Shown: one piece after another, positions 44,894-57,700 of the stretch
How the letters are laid out: each line of letters opens with the position of its first letter
Numbering within the stretch: the stretch's first letter is position 1
Assembly (NCBI GenBank): GCA_030704615.1
Contig: CM060732.1
Span: 13,082,001-13,146,000, forward strand
DNA length: 64,000 nucleotides
Direction: 5' to 3'
Source of the DNA: Takakia lepidozioides
Taxonomy: Eukaryota; Streptophyta; Takakiopsida; Takakiales; Takakiaceae
The notes under the pieces: generated by a model
The model's database searches: none
Seen by the model: the letters and a program-made list of their open reading frames with translations, nothing else
Told to the model about the DNA's origin: nothing
Made by a program: the position numbers and the translations under genes

Positions 44894-46817
44894 GAAAATA
44901 AAAAACAAATACACTAGCTATGGTGTTCCTGATATTAATTAAAAACAATTTAAAAAGGAATTATTTCTTTAAAAAAAATTGAACACCCTAATGACTGACA
45001 CTGTCAACTTTAGACAGTTCAGATTTTTTGGCATGGATGACTCCAATGACTGTATATTTTTCGTAATTATTAAATAAAAAATTATTGCCAACATTGGGAC
45101 TTCTTGGGAATCCACCTTTGGACTTTTTTGGGACACCGTAGCTTGCTTTCACCCATCACTCTGAAGGATCAGACCTTCTTAATTGACCTACGAGTGACAC
45201 TCCATTTGAGCAACGATGACCACATCCACTTGAGCAGCCTCTAGTTGAATTTTTCATGTCCAGAATGTGGGTGCTAATTTTGGGTTTATTGTTTGTGGTC
45301 CCAAAAACAACGTGGAAATTGGAGTATTTTGTTAAATATATAGTTCGTAAAGCAAAAATATCCATAAATATCAATGGGTACATTTGCATCCACGGGCATG
45401 AATTGAATACTCTAAATATGTTTTAATCAAAGCTAAGGATTATATATTTATCTGTCAGAATGCACTGCAATATCTGAATTACATACTGCGAAAGAATAGT
45501 ATGGATGTAAGTCAAATGCTAAAATATCCACATAGCTTGGATCCCAAAACATACGTTACAACGCTTAATATGTTATCCGGATGAAAATAATGGAAATTTG
45601 AAGACAGTTTATAATAGCCAAGAGACTCCTCTCTATGCCTAATAAATGTGACACCAGCGAGAACAAAGCTTATAGCACCACTCCTTACTATTTTCTATCG
45701 CATAGCGAAACAGGAAGTCCTTTCAGAATCAAGAGAGTAATGAGTGTCCATTATATAAAAAACTTCATAATGTTCTTGCCTAACATGTGGAATTTAATCT
45801 CGCTTTGCTTAATGTGTTGGAAAGTTGCCAAATGGCAAATAGTCTCTCCAGGTAACATACAAGTGCGAGATCCCATCATATTTGTACAGGTTTTTGTTTG
45901 TTTTTGTTTTTTGCATTTCCATGTGGTAGAGGTGTAGCCTCAACAAAGTGAGGTGGGGTGATAAAAGTTCCTTGCCATTTCAGTATGTATATATGCACTT
46001 AAGGGTTTAAAATTATGAAATCTATAGGTCATAAATTCATATAAGCAATATTTAATGTTTATTCAAAAAATTCACTGCAATATATAAACTTCATTGGATA
46101 TTTCAACAATGTTCTTTGGAAACAAAAATATCCCAAATAAAGTCTTTCCAGGCCACAAATTTCCCCTCAGGCTGTTTTGCTTTTATTTTATTTTATTTTT
46201 AAAGAACAAAAACAAAAAAAACAGTAGGGATATGCTAGGAGAATTTTTTGAAATAGAACAACTCCAAGATTATATGCATATTGGTAAGGTCAGTGTTTTT
46301 TTTTTCATTTTCCCAAATCGCTGAGGGGCCACATGCAAATTTTAACAAGCACCCATGTGTCGAGAATAACGAGGTCATAGGTGGCATGGCTGGAAAAGTG
46401 GCAATATAAGAGGTGGACGTCTTAACAGATCCACGTAGGCAAACTCAAGCGCCTGATATTCAACTGCTGGCTCCTTCTGGCAAATTTTCTGATTTTTACC
46501 AGTGTTGTACTAGTTGGAATTTTAAAATACCAGCCAGGTCCGGGTCTTGAGGGGGCTCAAATTTTTAACACTGGTATAATCCTAGGTATTGAAGAACAAG
46601 GTTTTCACAAATAAAATACTGGTACATGTATTGTTGTTTTGAGAAATTGGAATATGGTATCAATAGCAGGATATGGCATTATGTACTACCATGCATATAT
46701 CAACCCGGATATATATATATATATATATTTTTTTTTGCAACATACAGTACAGGCCCAATTCGATGTAAACTTCAGAGTTTTCAAAGTATATAGATGCAAC
46801 ATTATACATGATCAGAC
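44894..46817. other. AT-rich gene-free stretch
   Basis: No supported gene or RNA. A 0.07 kb foldback (ccagtgttg ... aacactgg) lies at 46500-46573 and a short (AT)n at 46710-46726. Confidence 0.4.
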
Positions 46818-47525
46818 TTAACCCCTAAAGGACGATGTGACCCATTTCGGGTCGCCCTGTTTTTTCACTTGGTTGTAACATGGTCTGGATGGTATTTGAA
46901 GGATGTGGGCCCCAAAGCAAAGTTATACCTTAAATTGACAGCTATTGAATGCACCAAATCCCCTGCCATTTGGATTACTAGAACGTCCCCTAGAATTTTG
47001 GACATGTGTGAAAAGTGCATATTTTGTATGGTGTTCAAGTTTTGAGGGTGTTGACTACATGACGTGGACCAATGAGCGCTTGGGATCAGGACACATGGAC
47101 AATTCACTCTATGCTACATCCCCCAAGCCAAACTTGGAAATTTCAAGTGTGAATTAGTGGATTTTTTTTGTATTCCTACTTGGCATCTACTCACCGTCGA
47201 AATTTTGCTTTTCATGCAAAATTTCTGCTGCTCGTTGCATTCAAGCAAAAGTCTTGTTCTTTTTACCCATGGGTACCCCTAAGCAGTTACATACAAACGG
47301 GCATTAATGAAAATAGATCATTACATGCTAAAATTTGGACACAATATCCTGCACTTTTGGTAGGCAACAATTGGTCAAAAGGGAACCTATATGATGTAGT
47401 TACTGATAACATTGTACGGTTCATCCACATAGATGAACTCTGGCAACAACATACATCCACTTTTGTTAGGCCATATCAAGTTTTTCTCAAAAATCGCAAA
47501 AAAGCTCTCTTCCTTTAGGGGTTAA
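46818..47525. mobile_element. Non-autonomous TTAA (piggyBac-type) element, intact ends
   Basis: TTAA 46818-46821, then cccctaaagga; right end tcctttagggg, then TTAA 47522-47525. The 11-base terminal inverted repeats are perfect and the target site is duplicated TTAA. Internal length 700 bp, no ORF. A subterminal gtgaccc/gggtcgc palindrome lies near the left end, as in the copy at 8815 and at the putative left end of the piggyBac transposon at 9648. It is therefore likely mobilised by that transposase family. Confidence 0.85.
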
Positions 47526-48163
47526 CCCGTAAACGCCCACTGGATAAGTTTGACTTTTCCCAAAATCATTACCCCTGGACTGAAAAAACCCTGTAATTTC
47601 CAGGGAAAAAGGGATTTTGGGAAATTTGACCGGAAATTATCTTCCTAACTACACACCTGCCAAATTCCAGGCCAATCGGATGGAAATCAGAAAAACGCCA
47701 TCGTTGCATGTGGGGTGCATTTCTTGGGGCAAAAAAAATAAAAATAAAATTGCAAGTGGTTTTCCTGAAATTTGGATGATGGGATGGAACTCGATTGGGC
47801 TGATGCATCTCACTGGTCATCCCCACCACATCCTACATCCAACAAGCCAAAAAGTGCTCAAATTGGCCAAGTGTACATCTGCCGGTGGTTGGTCAAAGCA
47901 GGGGTGTCAGACCACCTGCAAACGTGGGGGAACAACCACAACGCGGAATCTCCAAGCTTCGCCACATACCCCCCTCCAGAAAAATCGCAATTGCAACTAG
48001 CTAATCAGGAATTAGGGCTATCAGGGTTCCCATCTGCAAACTAGACGATGGGAGAAAATCCACGGCCCTGATTTTTCAAAATTTGATCGAGATTTGAAAA
48101 AGTTATGGCTCCTGAAAAATCTTTCGAGGCCCAGTTTCGGCCTCGCGGGCGTTTAAGGGTTAA
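47522..48163. mobile_element. Second TTAA element, sharing its left TTAA with the previous one
   Basis: TTAA 47522-47525, cccgtaaacgccc ... gggcgtttaaggg, TTAA 48160-48163: 13-base inverted ends with one mismatch. Internal 634 bp, no ORF, and a sequence unrelated by eye to the 46.8 kb element. It is a different TTAA family placed directly beside it. Confidence 0.82.
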
Positions 48164-48607
48164 ATCGCAAGAGTACACATCACAACTGAATCACAAGATC
48201 ACACAACAAAGATGAATGCAACTAAATCAGCATTGAATCACCACAGTCTCAAGATTTATAGATTGTCCTGTAAGAATAATGTGATTATGTATGAAGCAAA
48301 ACCCTACCCACGATTGAACTGAAAAAATGGGGCTATCCTTCTCTTGCATACTGTATTGAGCTTTCAGTTCTAGACAGTTCTGAATATGAGCCGCGTGGGG
48401 TGGGCTCCCGTATTAGGGTAGTACTGATATGGACTAGGTTGACTGGCCGTTGCAGCCGAGGTGCAAGCAGGAGGTTAGTTTCGGCATCTTCATTGACACC
48501 AACTAATTCACTCCTTTTGGCATCGATGCATCACAAAATTCAAGGACAACCTTGAGCACTCATGTTGGTAGTTTCAGCTCCTTTGAACCAGGTAATCAAG
48601 GCATATA
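48164..48607. other. Intergenic, no feature seen
   Basis: Between the TTAA element and the last exon of the minus-strand gene; it probably holds that gene's 3' end. No polyadenylation signal was chosen. Confidence 0.35.
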
Positions 48608-51600
48608 TCAAATCCTAAAACACTTGATGCTCCCAGTTGCACTGGTGAGAACAGTAGTTAATTCAGATCTCGCTGCAAGAACAAGGCCCATGTCTTTGAA
48701 GTGGCATTCCAGCAATCGCCTTAAATCGGATTTCACTGCTGGGGCATAAGATGGCTGGCTGATGAACAGGAGACTGCGGAGAAATCCCACCATAGCTGCT
48801 GCCATGCACGTTCTCTCTAAAGAAGGCAAGTGATATAGTGCTTCAAAATCAACCTATCACCCCATGGACAGAACGGAAGTCAGGGAAACTTTGACTGAAT
48901 TTGATGGGTTGGGTTCTTTGTTGGTGCGACGTGCGTGGAAGAAAATTTTAGGTGCCTTTACTCTCGAGTATGGCGAAAAAAAAGGCTTCAAATATGTGTG
49001 ACACATATATCAATCGGCAAATCATTTGGACCCCTCTCCATTTCTCTGGGTTTGAGCTTATCTCTCTGGCTGGTCACAGCATATGCTCACCTCAAAAGGG
49101 TTGATGCACTTGGAGGATGCATTCAAGGCCACCAGCTCCTCCACAACATCCCATACTTTCAAATCTTCACACAGCAACTGACGAGATGGTCATGTATCAC
49201 TAAGAGGACTCCAAATGAGAACCCATAGCCACCACAATTTTGTCTTGATAGAGCACTAGTCAACTTCTCTATTGCAAAGGGTTAGCTTTGTATGCAAGAA
49301 GCTTACCGCGGTCTTTCCAATCCCTGATTGACTGTAGTAACAGTGGCGAGTCAAGGTGGAAACCAGGAGCCAAGTTTTGAAAATCCTGGGAGCGCAACTG
49401 CAACCATGCGTGCACAAATTAGTAAGAAACTCTTGGAGAATTCTTGAGCAGCCTGGCATTTAATAAATTTATGCTTAGTTCACCGAAGTGGTATTCCAGA
49501 TGGAACAATGGAGGTTAAATAGTCCGAAATATGATGCACTTTAAAACACGATTTTGAATGTACTGGTCACTATACCCTGTTAACCCCCTAAGTAATGCAT
49601 GGGAAACCACACTGTCCGAGAGGATAGTACGCCCATCAGGTCCTCAACCGTTTCTCATTTTGAAATTTGTGCAACTCGTTCTATCAACTCCGATGCTGTG
49701 GTATTGGGGTATTGGCATAAAAGTTGTTGGCTCCCTCTGAAATTTCAATTTGCACAGCAAAACAATCCACGAGTCCTGATTGCGAGAACAATGCCACAAT
49801 ATTGTGGTGTCTACGACGAGTTCTTCCAATCAAAACTCCATCTATGTCAAAACCATCATGATATTTATACGGCTGAATCATCCCATTGCCAAACAAGAGT
49901 GAAATCACATACAAGCATATTGGAGAGTAATCAACATGAGGACTCTTTAGGTGCTTCCATACCCAAACGTAAGGCCATTTGTAGCGCGCATAAACCCCTA
50001 TCAAAAACAACGATTCCCCTGAACACGTCTGCAGGCAACGTTGCAATTAGGTGCTTGGCTACCGGTCTTTGACTTAGCAAGGTCTAGCCTTTAACTTCTT
50101 TTGTTTGTTCCCTCACTCTCCCTCGCAGATTCAAAATGCTCTGTCCAAAGCCTGGCAGCGAGGTCGTGCCTTCAAGCAGCCTCATGACAACATCTAGAGA
50201 TATCTTATCTTCCTCACTTCTGTTCTATGGATCCATGAAATGCCAGAAGGTGGGCACACGAGTACATGCAGGCTCTCTGACTCTCTCCTGGCAAACAACG
50301 TTGTGTGATTAAATGCTGTCTCTCCTCACTAAATAGCTCTCAAATTCGGATATATATAAGTAGGCTCGACACACCTGTTTAGACTCAGATGTAGCTGGGC
50401 TGGCGGGTGGCAGTGGCACCCGGCTTTCTTTATTGTAGTAGTTGCTCCACACCTTGCCATCTGCCCTGAAAATATATATATCACACTATCCCTTCAACTA
50501 CAGCCTCTTTGACATGTTTTAGGCAGCCAAGCTTACTACTCGGCAGCTGCCACACATTCGTCATTTTCATGATGCCAATTGATCCCTCTCTTTTCCATTG
50601 ATAGAAGTTTGAAGAAAGAACTTGCAACTCTACTCAACATGTCTAATGCGCTCGGAATGCACTGTAAAGCTGCTGAATGACAGTGGTCGTCAAACCTGCC
50701 AGTGGAGGTTGGTGCCTCACTGCCTTTCGAATTGATAACATCGATATTCTTCACATTGACCAAAAGCTCCTCGCGTCCTCTTAAATATAGAGAGAAATGG
50801 CGAAACACCTGTGTCGTCCAACACGGTTCTCCGTTCTATAGAATCTTAAGCTGCCCCGTATATATAGAGCCCACCCCTGAAAGAGGGAAGTACCCGCAAG
50901 GGCGCAAGGGGAAAGAGGGCTCTTATTTACGCTAACTTCGGTTGGCGTCGTCTCTCTCTCTCTAAACTGCCCTTCCTCACTCTTGCCACAAAATTGTGTG
51001 CTTCAAATGAAACATTCTCTCTCGCCCACGAGCTGTCTTTCGGTGCTACTGATAGTGAAACCACAGCCACACTGTAAGCTGGTAGAGGCTGCGCATCAAT
51101 TGATGCCGAATATCAACATCAGGCTTCCTCTAGTACGATGTGTTAACGCCAGCCTTAAATCAACTCTGGTTTTTCTGTCATCTGAATATTGCTGTAGGCT
51201 GAGTCTTCGGGCTGAACTCGGATGTGCTAAAAGCCCACAAATCGTTTGTCGGGAGGGTTATACTTAGCCCGCGGGGATTGTGCGCTTGAGCAAGGTTATG
51301 AAGAGGTTTCCAAGCGAAATGTTACTCGAGAATACACTGACACTCCCTCCTGTGACATCATATCCAGTCCGTTCTTCTGCCTTAATTTACTAAACAGTCG
51401 TTGACCAGTTATCGACCTATCGGAGGAAGGACCATGTTGGCCTGTCCTAGGCTACCCTGCATCAGCTACCGATCCTTTTATGAATGTCTTAATGTCTGAT
51501 ACTGGTGGTTGTCTGTCGGCCTGGACAACAAATGTCCACCGAAAGGTTTTCGAGGCTATTGGCCGGGAGGTCTTCCAAAACTTGTGTTCTACTTATGATG

Positions 51601-53053
51601 CAACTGGACCACTAGCACAATGTCAATTTTAAAGAAAGATAAAGATAGTAATCCTTCACGAGTCTTGTCTAATCGCAGATGATTAGAACTTGCTTCGTTC
51701 TTGGAGCTGAATCCCTGTATCAGACTCATGAGACTTGCTAGCAAACTTCTTTCAGTTTTCAACAGAGATATACTGCACACTGGCTGGTGTCGTACGTACC
51801 TTCAGCCAGTCCAGTCTCTAACAGATGTCACATCCCCGTTAATCTCAACAGATGCTGTGGAAATGAATAAACTTTTTCCTAACGTTGTGATCAATCCTGA
51901 AAGAAACCCTATCCCAAGAATCTCTCAAGTGTTCATCGTGGATTTTGTTCAAACTCGAGATCCGTGCATAAATTGGCAGGCATTTCATTTCAAGGCATAC
52001 CTCAACTCACCCTGAGACAACCAAAGCGCAGAATATCGCTGTAAACATCCTCCACGCAGATTTCATTCTGATGCAGCAGTCCATGAACCCCGCTCCATCC
52101 CCATCATACTGTCTCCTCGAACTGATTTTCTTCCCCTTGGCCAGGTTTGAGGAAAATCTAGAGTAACATGATCCTCTGTACCCCAACTTGACATCGAATA
52201 TTCTCAGTTATGAGAGAAGAAATTATGGATGAAAAGTCCATGGATCGAAATGTCACGAGAGCAGGGAGAGACCTGCAGCTCATTAAATACTACAGATTCC
52301 GTTGCTCATCACCTAATCATGTAACAGATTTTGAACGTCCTTCCTTCCTGTGCTGTCCGGAGCTCGCCAGGGGATGTTGTGCAGCTCAGATGAACGGTAA
52401 TTGGAATCGATCAATCTTAGATACGCCTCGATGCAGATACCTGGAATACTTCACGATTGCAACCTCAAGACAGCTTGTGTTTTGAGATCAAGATTGTCGA
52501 AAGCAGCTTTAACCTCTGGTTCTCCGTACGAGCATTTTCATACCATATGTTGTTGAAGGAGAAAGTGAAGATGACTAGGTACACGACTCAAAATTGTTGA
52601 TCTAAGGCACTAGTAGTAGCCCAGATAGCTAGCTACTGCAACGCTGATCGGTGCATTGACCTTCCAAGGTCCGGTGCATATTGGGGTAGACATTTAAGGC
52701 GCTAAAATACATTTCAGACGTCCTCTTTTTTCACTCCTACACTTTATGTTAGACTGGCCTTCGGGATCGAGCTGTCTTTGCACTCCATGAGATTTACAGA
52801 TCACGTTCCCAGGTGGCCTCTTCATCTACAGATTTCTGACCTCCTCTCATACCATCTCCTTATTCCCATAATCACTGTCTGCTACGTTCCTACAGCAGAT
52901 ACACACACAGATTTCTCTAGACTTCTCTTTGATCCTCCCAACTCTTCTCTATCAAAAGCTTCTCAAAGGCTCCATCGTGCCTCGTTAAAAGCCCACCAGC
53001 CATCACATTCTGATGCGCTGCAATAACAGCGTAAAATCTCCAACTTCCTCCAT
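48608..53053 (-). CDS. Unidentified intron-rich gene, probably helical-repeat protein
   Basis: Minus-strand exons are inferred from open frames with splice borders. Last exon 48608-48853: acceptor gatag, VDFEALYHLPSLERTCMAAA through VLTSATGSIKCFRI, stop TGA. 48.94-49.2 kb: cgtcag|LLCEDLKVWDVVEELVAL...NPFE|gtgagc, phase 0 into the last exon. 49307-49397: gcag|LRSQDFQNLAPGFHLDSPLL...|gtaagc. 49936-50028: gcag|VFRGIVVFDRGLCALQMAL. Near 50536-50780: ALQCIPSALDMLSRVASSFF. Near 51640-51775: SLLASLMSLIQGFSSKNEAS. A possible first exon is 53007-53053 (MEEVGDFTLLLQRIR). Leu-rich amphipathic helices suggest a HEAT/ARM-like scaffold. I do not recognise the family. Not all junction phases agree (49307 to 49.2 kb does not), so exons are missing or misplaced. 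Confidence 0.45.
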
Positions 53054-53059
53054 CTCTCC

Positions 53060-54780
53060 ACCCAATATCTCCTGCTAGATTCACACTGAACTCAATCACA
53101 TTTCTCACAAAAAAATGAGGGGAGTGTGTCTCTTCAATTCTCGCTTCAAGCTCGCCATCTCCATCCCCATTTACATCCACTCAGATCCGTCCTTTGTGTT
53201 CATTTCTTCATCCGGCGAGGTTCTAACTAGTAAAATAAAACACAAGCACTGCCCCTCTCACCCTTCCCCACCATTTCAAGGATTCTTCATGTCAGAGCTA
53301 CTCCTACAGTGGCGGTGTGATGGTCCATCAGTTATATGTTTTGTGGATGCTTAGCCCAGAAGTTAAACTTCAGCTCAGAAGGATTGAAAACATTGTGCAC
53401 CTTGCACCTGTGTTTCTCATAAACAGAAGGCAATCTCAAAATCCAATCCCTGGTCAGGCTAGCCCAAACTTATCCACCGCTATGAATTGTGCGAAGTAGC
53501 ACAAATCCCATTTCACAAGACTGTAGAAAGACTTTAGTGGCAAAGGATTCCATCTGGAGTGCCTTTGTGGCAAACAGACCACCAGGAATTATGGTACTAC
53601 AAGCCAACACATGCCCACATGCCAATCTCTCTCTACAGCACAAGGAACCAGATCAGTTCGATAGTCTTATTTCTACAAATGCATCTCCATGTACAGAATA
53701 AGATGGCATGCTCAAGGGGTCAGGCCCTTCCACAGTTAACAGTGGGTCTACCAGTGGGGGCTGCTGAAAGCTAGTCCAAAAAGTTCCCACCACCTTCATT
53801 ACACTTGCGGCTACATAATTTTACAGGTGTAACATGCACATTCCAAGTGGAATAGCACATGACTAAAGACAGCTCCTCATAGGGAAATTCATACGAAGAG
53901 GACATTGCCATGGCTTCATAATTTGATGCAAACCGCAGACCTTCACTTATAAGAGTTTATAGAAGAGATCTCCTATGGCAGCCGCATCCATGCAAGCACA
54001 CAATGCTTCCAACGCCAGCAGTAGTTTCTATGAGGTCAAGCCACTCATAAAAAGCAAACGGAACTTCAACAAGACTGATGAGATACTGCATTATACTTCT
54101 ACAACCTTGCGGATAAAATTGCCATGAGACTGACATTACTTATTCATCCAATCCAAGGTTCTAAGAAATCACCTGTGGAACAGCATTCTTGGCCAGAAAA
54201 CAATCCTACTCAATTCCTTCATATTTTGCAGCAATTGTATACACCCACCGCACCAAAGGAGACACTGGAGCAAGGGAAATCTCTCTCACTGCTTATCCCC
54301 GTGATTTTCCTCAAGAGTTTCTCACTACGATAAGTAAGGCACTGCACTTTGTAGAAACAATTCGATAGGAAACCCAGACAACAGACTGCCGGTACACCAT
54401 AAAGGCTACACTCAAAAGTTAGGAGAAATGCAACTGTTTATAGCTGCTCTTATAAACAAAAGACTGCCCTGGTTCAACATCTAAGGCCAGTGCTTTGTGA
54501 AGCATTAAAGTGTACCATTGACCAATCCACGTACTCAACGCCGAGACTGCCTTCTTTGTGACGAGGCAGATACTAGCTTTGCCAGAGGTCAATTAGGTTT
54601 CTTGTCCCAGGTTTCCTTCGGTATGCTGGGAAGCCAGGACACTGGCTTCCCAAAAAGAGACTCACCTGAGCTAATGAAAATCAAAGAAACAAACCTGTGC
54701 ACCAAAAGCTTTGTTCAGTCTTTGCATTAGTGATACCAACCTCCCAAAAACCTGGTGCAAAGGTCCAACAGGCTGGAGGT
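53060..54780. other. Intergenic region between two minus-strand genes
   Basis: Small ORFs only, none with family features. It contains presumed promoter sequence of the 48.6-53 kb gene and 3' flank of the MYB-CC gene. Confidence 0.35.
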
Positions 54781-54786
54781 ACCCCC

Positions 54787-57700
54787 CTATCGCACAGAGG
54801 CTTTCTGTTGGACAGGAACTGGGTGCTGTTGGACAGAAACTCCATGAGGTTGCTGTGGATGAAACTGCGGAGCCCTTGGGAGAGTTACCGAAACTGGGGA
54901 TTGTGCCAGAATCATTTCAGGGCCCACTGCCAGCTGGCCTTCTGGCAGCTGCTGTTCAACAGCTGGGATGGGATTTGGTTGGGCTTGAACAGACTGCAAG
55001 GGTGTTGCGTGAGCTGGTGCTTCACCCAGTTGGAAGCTAGCACCTCGTTTGCAGCCTTCGAAGAGATTTCCTCCACTATCCCTCCCTTCCTGTGAAGTTG
55101 GAGGATCAAATCGAGTCATTGAAGAGGTGATAGGGGTTGTCACTGCTGTCAACACTGACTCATCGGGAGGGCTTGCCAAGCCAGGTGGTTGCATCTGAGG
55201 CACAGGGTGAGGCGCATATGATGGCATGGAATCCATAGCTTCTGAACCAATCTGTGAAGGGGTGTTGTGTGGATCCTGCTGCAATGCAGATGACACCCCT
55301 TGAGGATCTACCCTTCCAGCATCACTTGCCTGGAATTGGGCCTTGTTGCTTTTGTCAGATGAAAGAGAAGTAATGTTGCCTGCAGGCTCTGGTGCATGAT
55401 GATTTATACCTGGCAACACAGCAACAGAAAAATTCACTTCCGCCGGTAAACTGATGGCTGGAACAGACCCTGCCGGGTTGCTTGTCACTGGCAATCCTTC
55501 TGCTGCACCTACAACTTCGGAATGTGATTGTGCTGAGCTTGATTGTGGAAAGCTGATCACGGCAGATGGCCCACCCAGTGGAAGCTCTGGGTTATAGTTC
55601 AGCACCATTCTCCCCACTTTAGCCTGCTCTTCAATCATCTTTTGTAGACTCTGGCCTTGAGCCTCTATGCGTAACTGCAGCTCTCGTTGAACCTGTCAAA
55701 ACATAACATCTTCTTAGACCATACCACAGATTTTTCAGGGTACTGAAACCCCCCCTTCAGCTGATCAAATTGCTGTGATGGAGAGATGTAGTCATGTAGA
55801 CAACAGATGCGAGGACTTCAACCCACAGACTTCATCATGACAGAAAGAAGGAAGCTTACAGCAGCCGAGAAGGAAGGAGTAAAACAATAACATCCCCAGA
55901 TTACAAGAGCCAAGGAACATGGTAGAACAAACCAAGACAAACCATAGTAAAGGAGACAGAGGGGACCTCAAGCTGCTCGTGTAACCGTTTCTGCACCTCC
56001 AGTTGAATTTGGAGCGCCTGAGTTAATTGCTGGCTCCTGCCGTTGCACCACTCAAAAAAAGTCATAGACTGACATTATGGAGACCTCACATACTGCATCG
56101 GCTGACAACTAAATCTTGGAGGACATGTGGAAAAGCAAACCGGGATCTATTGCTTTTAGGATCAAAAGAGAAGATTACTGGTAGACCAAAGACAAAGAAA
56201 GAGTGAAATGTCCATTGCCAAATCCTAAAACTACCCACCATTCTACAGCCAATTGTCCAGTTTAACTGCTGCTCATAAAGGGGGGAAGAGAAAGAAAGAC
56301 ATGGAAAGCAACTTCACAGGGTGCGCTGAGAACCCCTTGGACAAAGAAGAACAAAGTAAAGAGATACTCACGCATTTAGGTCCATCGGCGTAAGCATATT
56401 TTCATTTATTCTCCTTTCTGCTTTTGCTTCTACACAGACCACAAGCATGTCTGCTGTGTTAAGTACAGTCAGAAGGATTGTCATACACAGCTGACAGTTG
56501 CTGGTGAGTGACTGTATTTCATTTGTCAAAGATGGAAGATATAACAAAATGGCTGTAACTTGGACTTGGGCACTTTCAAAGCTTTACTTGCAGCATGTTT
56601 ATTTTGCTTCTTACCCACAAACGATGCCTCTGTTTAAAACCTTTGTTTGAAGTTTTGTATTAGTTCCATTGTTAGGGGTTTCAACATTTGTCCTGCTCTA
56701 AATGGAGTCCTCTAGAACAAGGTGAGAAGGTCTGACTCCAACCAAAGCAGCCATAACTTATGGTGTCACATCACCCTGATGGACTACTCCCTTCCATTTG
56801 GAAGGTGGACACCTTCTAACAGTCATAACCAGGCAACACGGTTGCCCAAACCTTCCCCAAGGACTCCAGAGTCCCTAGGTACCCACACATTAGTTGGCCA
56901 GTTGACACAGCGACACCCCTTCTATACTGGGTTAGATAACGCGTTCCATAACGCGTGACATCCAACATACACCTATCTGGCTTTGAACCCATGACTGCTT
57001 GTAAGCCAGCCTTGTGCACTAACCGCTGGGCCATCTGTTGGATGCTAGAGTCTCTACAGATATTACAACACTTCCATTCATTCTTTGCAATATTCTTCAT
57101 CAACCATCTTACAACTCTCACAAATATTGTGGTATCACAACCATGACAGGTTTTGTGTTTGTGTGTGTGTGTGTTTCCCAACCCTTGCCAAGAAAATCTA
57201 TCACAACTTCAAACTCTCTCTGCCAGCAAAAATTTTCCAATCCAAAGGCACGTGGACAGAGAATCAGCCTTGGCACCAGGATAATACCTTCTGATCTCTC
57301 GGGAATAAGCCGATACTTCTGTATCCACACAAACCACAATAACTCAAATTGGTGCAAACAAATACACTCCCCCCTTAAATCTCAGTGTCAACAAACTTGC
57401 GGCACAACTTGACAGCCCTATCTTTCTTGGGGACAAAAACTAGCATGACTACAGGTCAACACGCAGAGGTGAGACAACGAGTGCATGTCCAATTCAAAAC
57501 TGAATCCCCCTCTCATGAACAGCCTTTAATGCTTATGTCTTGCTCCTATAACTTTCTTGTTTCCTCTTCCCCAGTTTTTGTGCTCCGTCTGTCCAGTATT
57601 CACCATAGTCTCTGTCTGTTTTGAGGATCTCATTTGGAATTCTTTCATTCCACAGGCCCTCAACCCTCCTGCGTTTAACTCTCCTTATTAATTACATATG

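Noticed and set aside
46500-46573. Short foldback ccagtgttg ... aacactgg as a hAT MITE
   Set aside because: About 70 bp with no matching target duplication; could be chance.
56372-56428. Linker exon of the MYB-CC gene
   Set aside because: The donor is good, but with six A in the printed sequence no acceptor gives an open, phase-compatible exon.
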